The notes: generated from the letters alone by a model not told the origin. Counted from the stretch's first letter, positions 21,756 to 32,470 are shown. The stretch is DNA of 64,000 nt from Oegoconia quadripuncta (GCA_949316235.1 OX438745.1:9925001-9989000), one strand, 5' to 3'. A program made the numbers and translations.

Positions 21756-21945
21756 AACAACATGGAGATAGATGAAGAAATAAAATTAGATTTGATAGTT
21801 TCGAAAGACGAAACAATATTCTTATCTCGAAACGAATTTCGAGATAAGAAATATTATTCTTTTACCGAAACCAATTTCGAAAGAAGAAAAAAAATTCTTA
21901 TTTAGAAACCGGTTTCGAACTTTGGTTTCGGAAGTGGCCGAAGGG
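21756..21945 (-). repeat. Right terminal inverted repeat of the MULE
   Basis: Exact reverse complement of 19654-19843 as far as I can read, including the 8-base homopolymer run. Positions 21760-21789 are also identical in direct orientation to 21275-21304, inside the transposase gene. Confidence 0.9.
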
Positions 21946-21953
21946 ATCGAATT

Positions 21954-22068
21954 GAGGATGAGGAAAACAAGTAAGCGCACTCTTTCAGAACGCAACACGC
22001 CAGCATGAAGTAGCGTGAAGCATGACTTAAGTAGTACGACACGCTACCAACAGATGGCGATATATGTA
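21954..22068. other. Short spacer between two DNA elements
   Basis: Nothing recognised. It separates the MULE target duplication from the fold-back element. Confidence 0.4.
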
Positions 22069-22717
22069 ATTAGAAGGCGCTAAAGAAAGTGGATTCACAT
22101 AATAAATTATACCTATGATTATATCCCAAAAAAATTGTGCCACCGAAATTTGCAAGTACTATAACTTAGTACTTCAAAACAATCGGGAAAAAAACATCCA
22201 GTCCAATTTTATCTACGAGGATGAAATGTGCAAAGACATAACGTCATTGTTTTTGAAGCACTATTTATGGAATATGTATACTTCTTTTAGTGCCCAAAAG
22301 AATAGTGCCGCTACTTAAGAGTTATTCAATATTTTAAGTGAGCATTCTGGCGTTAAGCTTTACCTATGATTATAATTTATATCGCAAAAAACTGTGCCAC
22401 CGAAGTATACATATTCCATAAATAGTGCTTCAAAAACAATGACGTTATTTAGATGTCTTTGTAAAAAGGAGCAGCGCAGACCACGGACGTTTTGTCCACA
22501 GGACTGTTTTGTCCTTCGTGAGCGTTATTGCATAGAATGCATATTTCATCCTCGTAGATTTTTATCTACGAGGATGAAATTGGATCTTGATGTTTTTGCC
22601 CGATTGTTTTGAAGTACTAAGTTATAGGACTTGCAAATTTCGGTGGCACAATTTTTTTGGGGTATAATCATAGGTATAGTTTATTATGTGAAGCCACTTT
22701 CCTTAGTGCCTTCTAAT
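22069..22717. mobile_element. Nested fold-back element (MITE-like)
   Basis: Outer arms pair over about 150 bp: 22069-22234 begins attagaaggcgctaaagaaa and 22564-22717 ends with its near-perfect complement. Inside, 22240-22282 pairs with 22403-22445 (tatggaatatgtatac versus gtatacatattccata). A third, short perfect hairpin (17-bp arms 22543-22559 and 22564-22580, 4-nt loop) lies at the inner edge of the right arm. No transposase is encoded. The target duplication is unclear. Confidence 0.75.
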
Positions 22718-23374
22718 ATCTGCACAATTTATTGACATTATCAGAATAGCTGAACTCTGTAGCATCACGTACGTAGGGAATTGTAGCAAAAGTAACTTCC
22801 ACCGACGAATGTCACAACAAAGTCATCAATTAGCTTTTGACAATTATTTATAAAGATAAACCGGCAAGTGTGTATTCATACGACTTTCTAATGTCATGTG
22901 CCAAATACCATGCGATGTGTATCGAAGGGTTTTCATCCAATATATTATGTAATTGAAAAGAATACGCAATTCGCGTACACTTTAGAGGCCTGTATTATAC
23001 AAATTAATTTTCTTGAATTATGAGCGTCATCTTCTTGCTCTAATCCCAATTTATTTGGAGTCGGCGCAGTACGTCTTTTTCTTCCAATCTCCTCTATCAG
23101 CCGTTACGTCATTATTCACGCTGTTTTCGTTCATATGGGTGATATGAAATCTAAGACATGATTATGGGAAGCACATGAGAAGAGCTCTGTTCAAATTTTT
23201 TTTATTATGTGATTTAGGCCAGAAATTAAAAAATATTTCATGTAAAACCTTGAAATAATATTCCATTTTCTAAATAAAATACAAATTTGGATATAGCTTT
23301 GAAAATCGCAGGAATTGGTAATGATTAACGAAGAAAAAAACTCCAATTTCATAGGTAAAGACCCAATACTTACT
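22718..23374. other. Unassigned AT-rich sequence
   Basis: No gene or recognised repeat was found. The segment near 23090-23140 (ctgttttcgttcatatgggt) resembles part of the LINE remnant that follows. Confidence 0.4.
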
Positions 23375-23835
23375 AGGAGGTCTCAACCCTGGATCTAGTT
23401 ATAGTATTGTGAGGGACGAAATAAACATTTATTATTATATTATTATTATAAGTGGGTATTCTAGCGTCATTTGTTGCTAGAATCCTCATTCTCATACGCA
23501 GAGACTGCTTTACCTATCTCCTCTGTCAGCCGGTACCACATTATTCACGCTGTTTTCGTTCATATCACCCCTCACACATTCCATCCATCTTTTCCGTGGT
23601 CTTCCTCTTCCTTTCCAACCATCCACATCCATATTCATCACTCTCTTAGTACCATACGTTCCATCCTCCTCATAACATGTCCACACCAAGCCAAACGATT
23701 TCCTTCCAACTTTTCTGTCACGGGTGCCACCTTTGAACTCCCTCTTATACTAATTCCTTATTGTATCCATCCTTGTCACTCCACTTATCAATCTTAGCAT
23801 TCTCATCTCTGCTGCATGCGATATTTTCAATGTTA
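23375..23835 (-). mobile_element. LINE 3' end (family K)
   Basis: The - strand carries a decayed GHVMRR...R..GRGRPRK-type C-terminus of a non-LTR retrotransposon, then a short 3' UTR ending at the 23380-23460 segment (ggtctcaaccctggatctag). The same sequence occurs in inverted orientation at 58205-58585 and partially at 54075-54400. Confidence 0.6.
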
Positions 23836-24539
23836 TCAAATACCAGGAAATCAGGAGCGTTTTGGATAATTTTTTACTTAGATTCTCGTATACCAATTAC
23901 TGTTGTAAGTAAATTAACGGTTTTATTCATGTAACTCATATGAAGTACAATAAAGCGTTTTCAAAAAGGGATAAGTGAAAAATTTGCAAGCACCACGTCA
24001 CAAAACTTTAAGCAATGGAAACAATTATATAGTAAGCTTACTTGGGGTAAGGTTTTAAATCGGCAATAAATAACATCCACAAAAGAAACCTCCAAAGATA
24101 AACCATCCAATGTTTTTATAACTTTAAACAAAAGGCGTCAATAGGCACAAACATCTTATCTCAAACAGCTAGGTCCAACAATACCATTAACACCGCTCTA
24201 AATCATTTAGTTAAAGCTAATTTGCATTGAAGACTTAGCGAATGAGGCTGCGGGCGGTAGCAAATTGGTTTCCATTCTCACATTGTATCGTATTATGTAC
24301 AGCATACAGTTCAAAATGCTATGTAAAATATCTGTCCCTTCACCACATTTTTGTTTTTTTTTCTGTACATTCATAGGTAGCTTGTGCAGCTACCATAAAA
24401 GTGAGACCCAGATCTTTTTAACCCCGACGAAAAACGACCGGTGCTATGTGTTTGATGGCGTTATGGGTATGTGTGTGTGCCCAGTCTTTATCCGGAATTA
24501 TCTCAGTAATGCATGGTAATGCGTGTTCAGATTCGAGTG
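23836..24539. other. Unassigned AT-rich sequence
   Basis: No gene or recognised repeat was found apart from short simple-sequence runs. Confidence 0.4.
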
Positions 24540-24850
24540 TGGTTTTTAGGATTCCGCAGTCAATTAGGAACGTTTATTTCCCCATGCCCGTCTATCTGTC
24601 TGTCCGAGGCTTAGCTCAGAGGTTCCCAGTACTAGAAATCTGTAATTTGGCATGGGTTTACATATTAATCACGCCGACAAAATGTTAAAATAAAACAATA
24701 AAAAAAAAATAGGGTACCTACCCAAAACGTAAGATCTGAATGAATTTCCTTTTGTTTTTGTACCCTATCGTGTGGGATGTCGTTGGATAGGTCTTTCAAA
24801 AATATTAGAGGTTTTTTAATTAGTCAACCGATTCAGGGTTCCGTATAAAA
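24540..24850. repeat. Fragment of a common lepidopteran-type dispersed repeat
   Basis: It contains tgtctgtccgaggctt, cacgccgacaaaatgttaaa and ggatgtcgttggataggtct and ends near agggttccgtataaaa. From general familiarity this order is typical of an abundant repeat in moth and butterfly genomes; its class is uncertain. Confidence 0.4.
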
Positions 24851-24949
24851 AATATTAAGCTATAAAATACCAATTTTTTTGGAGTCTTTAAAAGCCTAAA
24901 CGGTTGGTTTTGGTTACGTGAAAGAATTCGCGGCTGTAGTGCCTATATT

Positions 24950-25121
24950 TTTTTTTTTTTGATTTTTTATGCACGACGGGTTCGTACTTGATCTCAATCA
25001 CACCTGATGTTAAGTGAAGATGAGGTCGAAGGTGGAAGCGTACTGACCCGGAAACCCTACCACATTTGGGGGACTGGCTATCTTATCTCTGACAACCGCA
25101 ACACAACAATGCTATTAACAT
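24950..25121 (-). repeat. SINE A, 5'-truncated
   Basis: A T-rich run is followed by the terminal segment and part of the body up to acacaacaatgctattaaca; the head is missing. Confidence 0.7.
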
Positions 25122-25205
25122 ATAATGAAGTTAAAAGGAAAACTATTACAGGTAAGTAGGTTTTGCAAGTTAATGAGTAATAGTCGAAAAACTTATAATA
25201 AGTAC

Positions 25206-25316
25206 TTTACGAATCGGAGGTCGCGGGTTCAATCCCCAGCTGGTTACATGTTTGTTTAATACTCGATTTGGTTGGTGCTAAGGCATTTTAAATGTCTGCC
25301 TGGCTAGCTACTACTA
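25206..25316 (+). repeat. SINE A head fragment
   Basis: This copy has the B box (ggttcaatcccc, mutated), tacatgttt and the ggttggtgctaaggcatttt body, ending at ggctagctactac. The 3' half is missing. Confidence 0.65.
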
Positions 25317-25529
25317 ATTGTCTATATAACACCCATGTTACGATAACATTGACAAATTTTCAGAATGAATTTGACCATTTTCAGAAATGACGGAGCAGTT
25401 TTCTGAAAACATGAGAAATGACCAACAGAAAATTGTGTGCCCTTTAACTAATTGTGGTTTTGCTGTTTGCCTCGAATTCTCTTCTAAAAGAAAATAATAT
25501 CGACGGAGATACGAGAATCCACCAGAGAA

Positions 25530-25853
25530 CCGCCTCCGTGGCTCAATGTAAACAACATTGGGTTTACGTTTCGGAGGCCGCGGGTTCGATCCCCAGCGGG
25601 GTACATATTTAGTACTCGGTTTGGTTGGTGGTAGGGCATATTAAATGTCCGCCTGGCTAGCTACCACCATCTTATCTAAATCTGCCGCCAAACAGCCATG
25701 TTAATAGCATTGTTGTGTTCTGGTTGTCAGAGATAAGATAGCCCCCCAAATAAGATGGCGTTTCCGGGCCAGTATGCTTCCACCTTCGGTCTCATCTTCA
25801 CTTAACATCAGGTGTGACTGAGGTCAAGTGCTAACCCGTGGGGCATAAAAAAA
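25530..25853 (+). repeat. SINE A, complete copy
   Basis: All segments from ccgcctccgtggctcaatgt to an A tail at 25847-25853 are present. It is a good reference copy with an intact A and B box. Confidence 0.85.
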
Positions 25854-26436
25854 GTCCATTTCTGAAGCTACTTTTGCGGTGATCGTGATATTATGTTTTA
25901 TGAGAATTAATGTTTTATAGACTGATATTGATAAATCCGATAAAATTACTGTATACTTTTCTATGGCCCCTGTCCATACTAACATTCTGTATAACTAATT
26001 GAAGCTTATTACAACATGTATATGTTATAAACAATCGAACAAAACATCATAAATGTTTTCTCGTAATAATAGTAGTACATAAAATAATCGTTACGCGAGA
26101 CAACTTTTGAAAGAAGCGCGACGTCAAAACAATAGATTAAATTAAAATATCACTTTCAAGTCACAGAGTAGATAAAGATCTTTGAAAAATATATCTTTTA
26201 TTAGCTTCGGGCCGCGACTCAGCTGGTGTGAAATCAGCATAATCGTCCTTTTTTTTTAATTTGAACGGCGTAAAATAACCTTATAAAGGAATTTTGTCTT
26301 TTCATATTTTTATTTAATTGCATCAAGTAGATTCTTTCGCAAGTCCCAGACAACCTTTTTGCTAAACAATACGATAGGTACACAGGTTTAATCGTGTAAA
26401 GGTTGTAAACAGACGGACACAACTTCACATCTATAA
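25854..26436. other. Unassigned AT-rich sequence
   Basis: No gene or recognised repeat was found. Confidence 0.45.
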
Positions 26437-26541
26437 TTTTTTTTTTATGCACCACGGTTTCGTACTTTTCCTCAATCACACCTGATGTTAAGTGAAGATG
26501 AGGTCGAAGCGTACTGACCCGGAAACCCCAACATATTTGGT
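26437..26541 (-). repeat. SINE A 3' fragment
   Basis: T-run, then reverse complement of the 3' segment up to gacccggaaaccccaaca. Confidence 0.7.
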
Positions 26542-27029
26542 ACAACAAATTAGTGTGAAAGTCGAGATCTTACTCTACCTGTGTAAGCTGTCCACACGAT
26601 GTTATTAGAAATATGAATGTAACGAGATCAGCTAGGAATGTTTTTAGATAGGTACCTACATTTATAAATTATAAAAATTTATAAATCTGTGTATGAGTTT
26701 GTTACTTTATAATTACAACCGCTTTATCGAGCCAACTTTTCTGAGTGCTTGCGTCAAGCGAATTGGAGACACGCGACGATTGCCCGCCGCCGGCACCCGT
26801 TTAACGCACTTTCAGGCCTAATGCAATAAATATTCTGAATTGGATTGATTAATAATAGAACAATAGAGAAGAGCTGACTTCGAGAATAAGGTCTATCTAC
26901 AAATTATCTATAACATGAGCCTTTTCAAACTAGTTTCTTTTAATGTAATATGCATCAACTGGAATATCAGACTATGCATATTATTTCCGAGACAGAACTA
27001 CAATACTAGGTCCTTCATTTGAGGTCAAA
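26542..27029. other. Unassigned sequence
   Basis: No gene or recognised repeat was found. Confidence 0.45.
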
Positions 27030-27332
27030 CTCCGTGGCTCAATGTAAACAGCATTGGGTTTACGATTCGGAGGTCGCGGGTTCGATCCCCAGCGGGGTAC
27101 ATGTTTAAGTACTCAGTTTGGTTGGTGGTAGGGCATTTTAAATGTCCGCCTGGCTAGCTACCACCATCTTATCTAAATCTGCCGCCAAGCAGCAATGTTA
27201 ATAGCATTGTTGTGTTCCGGTTGTCATAGCCAGTCCCCCAAATGTGTTGCGGTATCCGGGTTTCGACCTCATCTTCACTTAACATCAGCTGTGATTGAGG
27301 TCAAGTACAAACAGGTCGTGCATAAAAAAAAA
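27030..27332 (+). repeat. SINE A, nearly complete
   Basis: It starts at ctccgtggctcaatgtaaac and carries an intact B box. It has lost the cagagataagat segment in the 3' half and ends in an A tail (27323-27332). Confidence 0.8.
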
Positions 27333-27364
27333 TTGACGTGGGCTATAGTGATTAGTTTTCCCTT

Positions 27365-27396
27365 GTATGGCATGGCAAACTATTGCCATGTCATAC
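27365..27396. repeat. Short hairpin, one mismatch
   Basis: gtatggcatggcaa is followed after a 4-nt loop by its reverse complement with a single mismatch. Confidence 0.6.
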
Positions 27397-28383
27397 CATA
27401 AAACCTAACTTTGCCTACTGGTTTTTGTATCTCCTATGACCACATGTCACATTTAGCATTAAAAGGCCATAATCTTTGCGGTCACGAGTGTAATCCAATA
27501 ATGTAATGATATGTATTCGTACACACGAGTTAAGAGCTCGTACTTATACGTGAGGGAAAATTCTCGTCGGACGACATCGGAAATAATTTGAGGTTTCCGT
27601 AAACGATTATTTATTTCCCCTGACTTTCTAGCGATTAAATTGGATTCCCAGTCTTCATTACTCAAGCTGCAGACTTTTATCTGGAATTCGATACCAGGGC
27701 AGGAAATTTCTTGTTTGCATAGTACAGCAGTAGCAGGTTATGTAAGTAAGCGACGTCATTGATTGGCTGGTATTTTTATCCGACCACCCCAGGAAGATGG
27801 GTAATGTTGTCTATGTAGATGCCTCGATAGTCTAAACGGCTTGACCGATTTTGAAGGGCAAGGTATCATTAATTCTGTCTTGATACCTAGAGTGTAGAGG
27901 GTACATTTTATGGTAATGGATTCAACATGGTGTCCACAAAATACAAAATATGCTGTCGGGTTTTTTAGTTTTCAAATACCGACATAGTTGTGTATGTGTG
28001 TGTGAATGCAGGCGCATCATGCATCTTATGGTAAATCGTGGTCAGTTGGTAGTGTTATGACGTCAAACACATAACACCCGTCAATTTTCCGTGTGGGTTA
28101 AAAATGTCCTACCAACGATCCTGTAACAGATATCGAAAAACTGCATAAGGTTTCCCGGCCACGGACGACAATCGGTGACAATTTGTAGAAGAAAAATGGA
28201 ACATACTGATTGTAATATTTCAATGCCCACGTCCTATAAAAATCGGTCACAATATCGGTGATAAAAGTATTGCCGAAAAAATCGGCCGATCATCGGTCCC
28301 ACAAAAGTCGGTCGTGGGCGGCACAGTAAGAGTGATACTTTTTAGTATGGCACCTTAACGTCGTTCATGAAGCACTCGTTGCG
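27397..28383. other. Mostly unassigned; part of repeat G
   Basis: Around 28060-28110 (aaacacataacacccgtcaa ... gggttaaaaatg) it matches 46760-46810, so this is a dispersed repeat. The 28150-28320 part has several atcggtcac/atcggtgat motifs. No gene was found. Confidence 0.4.
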
Positions 28384-28438
28384 TTTAATCGAAAACGGAC
28401 AGCAAATGCGAATCATTTGCTGTCCGTTTTCGATTAAA
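28384..28438. repeat. Perfect 25-bp hairpin with 5-nt loop
   Basis: 28384-28408 (tttaatcgaaaacggacagc...) is repeated exactly as a reverse complement at 28414-28438. It sits directly upstream of a 5S-rRNA-like repeat. Confidence 0.85.
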
Positions 28439-28590
28439 GAAGTTAAGCAATATCTGGCGCAGTCAGTCCTTGGATGGGTGACCACTATTGGCATTTCAAT
28501 ACGAATGTTTCCTTACTTCGGAGGTAAATATTCGGTCCCGGTTGTTTTCTATTGAAGGTAGGCATTAAGCCAAGTCGGTGGCCTGTTTTT
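28439..28590 (+). repeat. 5S-rRNA-derived repeat (SINE3-like or 5S pseudogene)
   Basis: gaagttaagcaatatctggc followed by gcgcagtcagtccttggatg and ggtgacca tracks the internal promoter half of eukaryotic 5S rRNA (AAGTTAAGCAACGTCGGGCG...AGTACTTGGATGGGTGACC). The downstream half (cttacttcggaggtaaatat, attaagccaagtcggtgg) is a repeat body, not 5S. The 5' half of 5S is missing, so it is not a functional 5S gene. Confidence 0.6.
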
Positions 28591-29394
28591 TTTTTATTTC
28601 TTTTATTTTAACGAGGCTTAGAAGTGCATTGCACTTATGCAGCCTCATGGGTGGAAACAATTTGGGGTAGACTATTAAACTAAACTATGCCTATTCCTTA
28701 GCTATAGACTATGGATTACAAAATTATACAATATTTTTGCCATCTTTGACGTAGGCTGGCTGAGGATGATATTGATATCTCCGTTTTGCCCTCTGCCTTC
28801 GAGATACTGTAGTCTATAAAGCTTAAACGGCTTAAAACACTGACTGTCATATGACTACTAATCTGACATGAATCCACCAATACGCAATGATCTGCGTGGT
28901 GGAATATGGTATGGCTCATACCGGTGTGAGGAGGCTGTGCCCCAAAGACTGTTGAGGAACCTTAACTTCTTAAATAACCATTGGTAGACATGTTAGGCAC
29001 TTAGAACTTATACGGTGAAAGCAGTAAATAGTAGGTGCCTGTAATTATGGTTTCCATGAAAAAGAATATGTGGTTGATTATTGCGAACATGTCCAGCCTC
29101 ATCCTGACGTCACGTAGCATCGTGGCTCTGTATAGAATTACAACGGCTATCTATCATTATTCTAAGCATCATCTCAATCAACGTTGTTATTAAAGAGACT
29201 GACCAAGTGCACCTCGGGCCACGCGCAGTATAGGGTTCCGTCCTGCTCTCACAATATGCGGATTTGGAAGGTGGTTGTTTGTTTTTTTTTTTTTTTTTTG
29301 TTTGACTAATAATTTTTAACGTCAAGTACATTTTATAATTTGTTCGACTGTTACTTATTAACTTGTAAAATGTATCCCTGCAATAATTTGGCGG
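28591..29394. repeat. Repeat H fragment and unassigned flank
   Basis: The part at about 28740-28960 (aaaacactgactgtca, then aggaggctgtgccccaaaga) shares blocks with 34920-35200, so it is likely a decayed LINE 3' end. The remainder, to 29394, holds a T-run at 29284-29300 and nothing recognised. Confidence 0.4.
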
Positions 29395-29590
29395 TGTGAT
29401 GAATATCTATACTAATTTTACCAATTTGTCGACGTGATAATATGTATAGTATACCCATACTAGATTATAGCTTTCTAGTACTAAGAGCCTCTGAGATAAA
29501 CCTCAGACAGACATGGCGAAACTATACGGATTGCTTATTTACTACGGAACCTTGAAAACCGAACAAGTGCGAGTTTGACTAGTGCGTCCC
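29395..29590 (+). repeat. Repeat I
   Basis: accaatttgtcgacgtgata ... tatagtatacccatactaga ... ctttctagta is shared, same orientation, with 37745-37915. It ends near tacggaaccttgaaaacc. Its class is unknown. Confidence 0.55.
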
Positions 29591-29808
29591 AACTTGTATG
29601 TCGATCACAGGAATCGAGAAAAATGTGAGTTCCCAATAAAATATTTTTTTATGTGTTATAATTACAAATTAACGAATTTCGGATATTTTCTTTTACTTGA
29701 GCTGTGCTGTGTTTCGGATTTTTTTGGCCGATTTCGCTAGTCTACGTAAATGGGAAGTGTTTGATTTGGAGGAAATTTTGAAAAAAAGTTTATTTTAATT
29801 ATTATTGT

Positions 29809-29995
29809 GCATTTATCCGACTGCTCTTGAACGGCGAAGGAAAACATCGTGAGGAAACCTGCATGCCTGAGAAATATAAATTCGAAGGCATGTGAAGTCC
29901 CCAACCCGCATTGAGCCAGCGTGGTGGACATATGGTCCATATCCTTTATATAGGGAAGGCCTATATCCCTTCAGTGGGATGTTTATGATCTGAAT
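29809..29995 (+). repeat. SINE C, 5'-truncated
   Basis: Same body as 1870-2075 (cgactgctcttgaacggcga, gaggaaacctgcatgcctga, cttcagtgggatgtttatga); the tRNA-like head is absent. Confidence 0.65.
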
Positions 29996-30489
29996 GAAGT
30001 AAAGAGCGTTTTCATTTCCATTTGGTTTTGAAGGAGGTAAGAAAGAAAATGCAATTTGTAGAGTATTTGCTTATATCTCATCAAAATGGCGGTCACAAAA
30101 AACGTAACTCCCTTCTTTTCTTGTCAAAACCAACCGTGTCATAGTTTATCGACCCCGTTAAAATTAATATCATAAATATGATATTAATATTAATATGGAG
30201 ATGAAAGTTTTATTACACCATAAGAACTGGTTATAGATTATCGAACGCCGAACTTAAGATTGATTGGTTTTTTTTTCACGTCGCGTAAAACCGTGGCGCC
30301 CTCGCGTACCCTCTTAATTGATCTTGTAAACTAGATACAAGTGAAAAGCGGTTATCGACTGTCTTTTCTTAGAATATTAGTGACCCATAAACGGCATACT
30401 AGATTTGGATTAATGGTGTTATACAGATTTTAATAAGGGATATAACCAATCAAATACCAATTTGGAGAAGGAAGAGTCACGATAGAGTT
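29996..30489. other. Unassigned sequence
   Basis: No gene or recognised repeat was found. Confidence 0.4.
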
Positions 30490-30799
30490 CATCCACAACT
30501 GGTTGGCACTTGACCTTAATCACACCTGATGTTAAGTGAATATGAGGCCGAAGGTCCATCGTATTGACCTGGAAACCCCATCTTAATTGGGGGACTGGCT
30601 ATCTTATCTATGACAACCGGAACACAACAATGCGGTTTGGCGGCAGACTTAGATAAGACGGTGGTAGTTATTCAGGTGGACATTTAAAATGCCCTAACAC
30701 GAACCAAACCGAGTACTAAGCAGTGTACCCCGCTGGGGATCGAACCCGCGACCTCCGATTCGTAAACCCTATGTTGTTTACATTGAGCCACGGAGACGA
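30490..30799 (-). repeat. SINE A, nearly complete
   Basis: The tRNA-like head (B box ggttcgatccccagc on the - strand) is intact, as is most of the body. The A tail is degraded (it begins at catccacaactggttggcac). Confidence 0.75.
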
Positions 30800-31369
30800 T
30801 TAGAAGACTGTATTTTCTCCATAAAAACAAACCTATGAATTAGAAATGTGAGTGACGCCATACTTAGTTTACTACAAAAGCCTTATAAACAATAACTAAA
30901 ATATCTTTTATAATGACCACTTTCGAAAATAGCAGACATTGTTATTTTGACTTTGTGTGCAATTGGAAAATGGCCATTATGGGCTTTTACTTAAAGTTGT
31001 TGAAAATAGCTGAAGTAGTTAATATTTGTCCTCGTATGGTATTGTGTCGGCTGGTTGATTGAAATGTCCAAATTTTAATGAGGTATTGTAAAATGTTAGT
31101 ACATATACTAGTTTAAATATTATGTTGGTACATAAACCATAGTTGAAGGTGTCTACACTGTCGTTATCGATTAAGACATACTTTTATCCCGACAAAGTGA
31201 GTAGTTCCGGCGAAAGACCCACCATCGCCAAGCTACCTACCCAGTGTGACGATTAGGGCTACTCCTCCTACGAAAAGTGATGAAAATCGCGCCAACGATG
31301 GAGTGCTACAGGCTGTTGATGTATACGTGTTAATTGACGTTTACCTCTTGCAAATGGAATTGCAGTCTT
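30800..31369. other. Unassigned sequence
   Basis: No gene or recognised repeat was found. Confidence 0.4.
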
Positions 31370-31900
31370 GAACAAGATGTTTCATAGTCATATTTGAGGC
31401 TCCTGACGTTAGGCTCTTCTGAAAACCAGCGCTATAGCAAATAGAAGATCGCAGGAAACCGCTGGATGCGGGCAGCGCAGGACCGATCGTTGTCGAGATC
31501 CTTGGGGGAGGTCTTTGTCCAGCAGTGGACATCTTTCGGCTGATATGAAGCTGAGATGGAGTCCATTATTAACATCACACAGCACTTACCGCGTTTCAGC
31601 ATCTCCCTGTTTTCTGTATATTGTTGTAATTTTCTTGTTATCTAACTAATATTATAAATGCGAAAGTTTGGATGTTTGTTTGTTGCCCAATCACGGCGAA
31701 ACGGATGAACGGATTTGGATGAAATTTGGTATATATGTAGAATATACCCCGGATTAAGCCATAGATCGCGATAAAGTGAATAGTTCCCGCGTGATAAATA
31801 AATTTCGGCGATAAAGTTATTCCACGCAGGCGAAGCCGCGAGCGGAAAGTTATAGTGCGGTGTGAAATAAATGTATGTCTATATCTATAATATCAATCAC
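31370..31900 (+). mobile_element. LINE 3' end, interrupted by a Helitron-like element
   Basis: A decayed RT tail (AGNRWMRAAQDRS-like, then SLSSSGHL) is followed by a 3' UTR (gctgagatggagtccattat, ttctgtatattgttgtaatt). The UTR is broken at 31641 and resumes at agtgcggtgtgaaataaatg. The uninterrupted UTR is seen at 36230-36450. Confidence 0.65.
31641..31860 (+). mobile_element. Helitron-like non-autonomous element
   Basis: It starts ctaactaatattataaatgc and gaaagtttggatgtttgttt and ends with a short GC hairpin (ccgc-ga-gcgg) shortly before the aaagttatag end. A second copy at 49999-50195 ends gcgggcggaaagctagt. No terminal inverted repeats or target duplication are seen, as expected for Helitrons. 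Confidence 0.55.
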
Positions 31901-32209
31901 AGAGCGTGCACTGATGATAGTAAGCCTACAAAGATGTCCAGGGCGACCGGTTGGAGCGGCTTGCGTCCAGCGACTTCCTGCAACCTTCCATATCTTGTGG
32001 GTGAACAGAGTCTGCGTCACCAGTGCGTCGAATACACTCTCGAACTCATAAACCTCAACAGTCATTACTCTTACGTGCTATGTGACCTGCCCACTGCCAC
32101 TCCAATATACTAATCTACTAGACTATGTTCATGACTTTCATTCTACTGTGAATATCTTCATTCCTGATTCCTGGGCTCGTTGGTTTGACCTAGAGCTTTA
32201 TTATGAGGC
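31901..32209 (-). mobile_element. Possible LINE scrap
   Basis: The - strand reads KVAGSRWTQAAPTGR in one short frame (about 31950-32000), resembling the VAGSRWMQAAQNR segment of the same LINE family as 905-1140. The rest is not recognised. Confidence 0.35.
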
Positions 32210-32470
32210 CCAATGGTTTCGGAACTTAGAATTAAGCCAATCCATCTCTTTCCAAGGTTGTCATAAAAGGCGACTAGGGAAGTTTCCATCAAAAACATCA
32301 ATAAAGTCATAGTTTCAACGGCGGCGGGATCACCCCCTGTCACGTGTGTATTTCTATATATTTCAAATAGTGAAACATTATGTAGTTTCAAGTGAAACTT
32401 TTAATGTTTGGAACCCCTAAACGTCTATGTTTGGGATATCTCTGACCACCCCATTTGGGATAAAGGTCGT
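32210..32470 (-). repeat. Dispersed repeat D
   Basis: From cataaaaggcgactagggaa to ccaccccatttgggataaag it matches repeat D in reverse orientation. Confidence 0.65.

Larger units (their letters stand above)
19654..21945 (+). mobile_element. Complete Mutator-like (MULE) DNA transposon
   Basis: The 2292-bp element is bounded by an 8-bp direct duplication, atcgaatt, at 19646-19653 and 21946-21953. Its ends begin cccttcggccacttccgaaa. The terminal inverted repeats are 190 bp each and I could find no mismatch between them. One long intact frame encodes a MULE-type transposase. Identical TIRs, a perfect target duplication and an intact gene together suggest a recent insertion and possibly an autonomous copy. 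MULEs usually make 8-11 bp duplications, so 8 bp fits; hAT elements also make 8 bp, but the protein is MULE-like. Confidence 0.9.

Noticed and set aside
28439..28500. Functional 5S rRNA gene
   Set aside because: Only the promoter-containing half resembles 5S; the 5' half is absent and the 3' end is unrelated.
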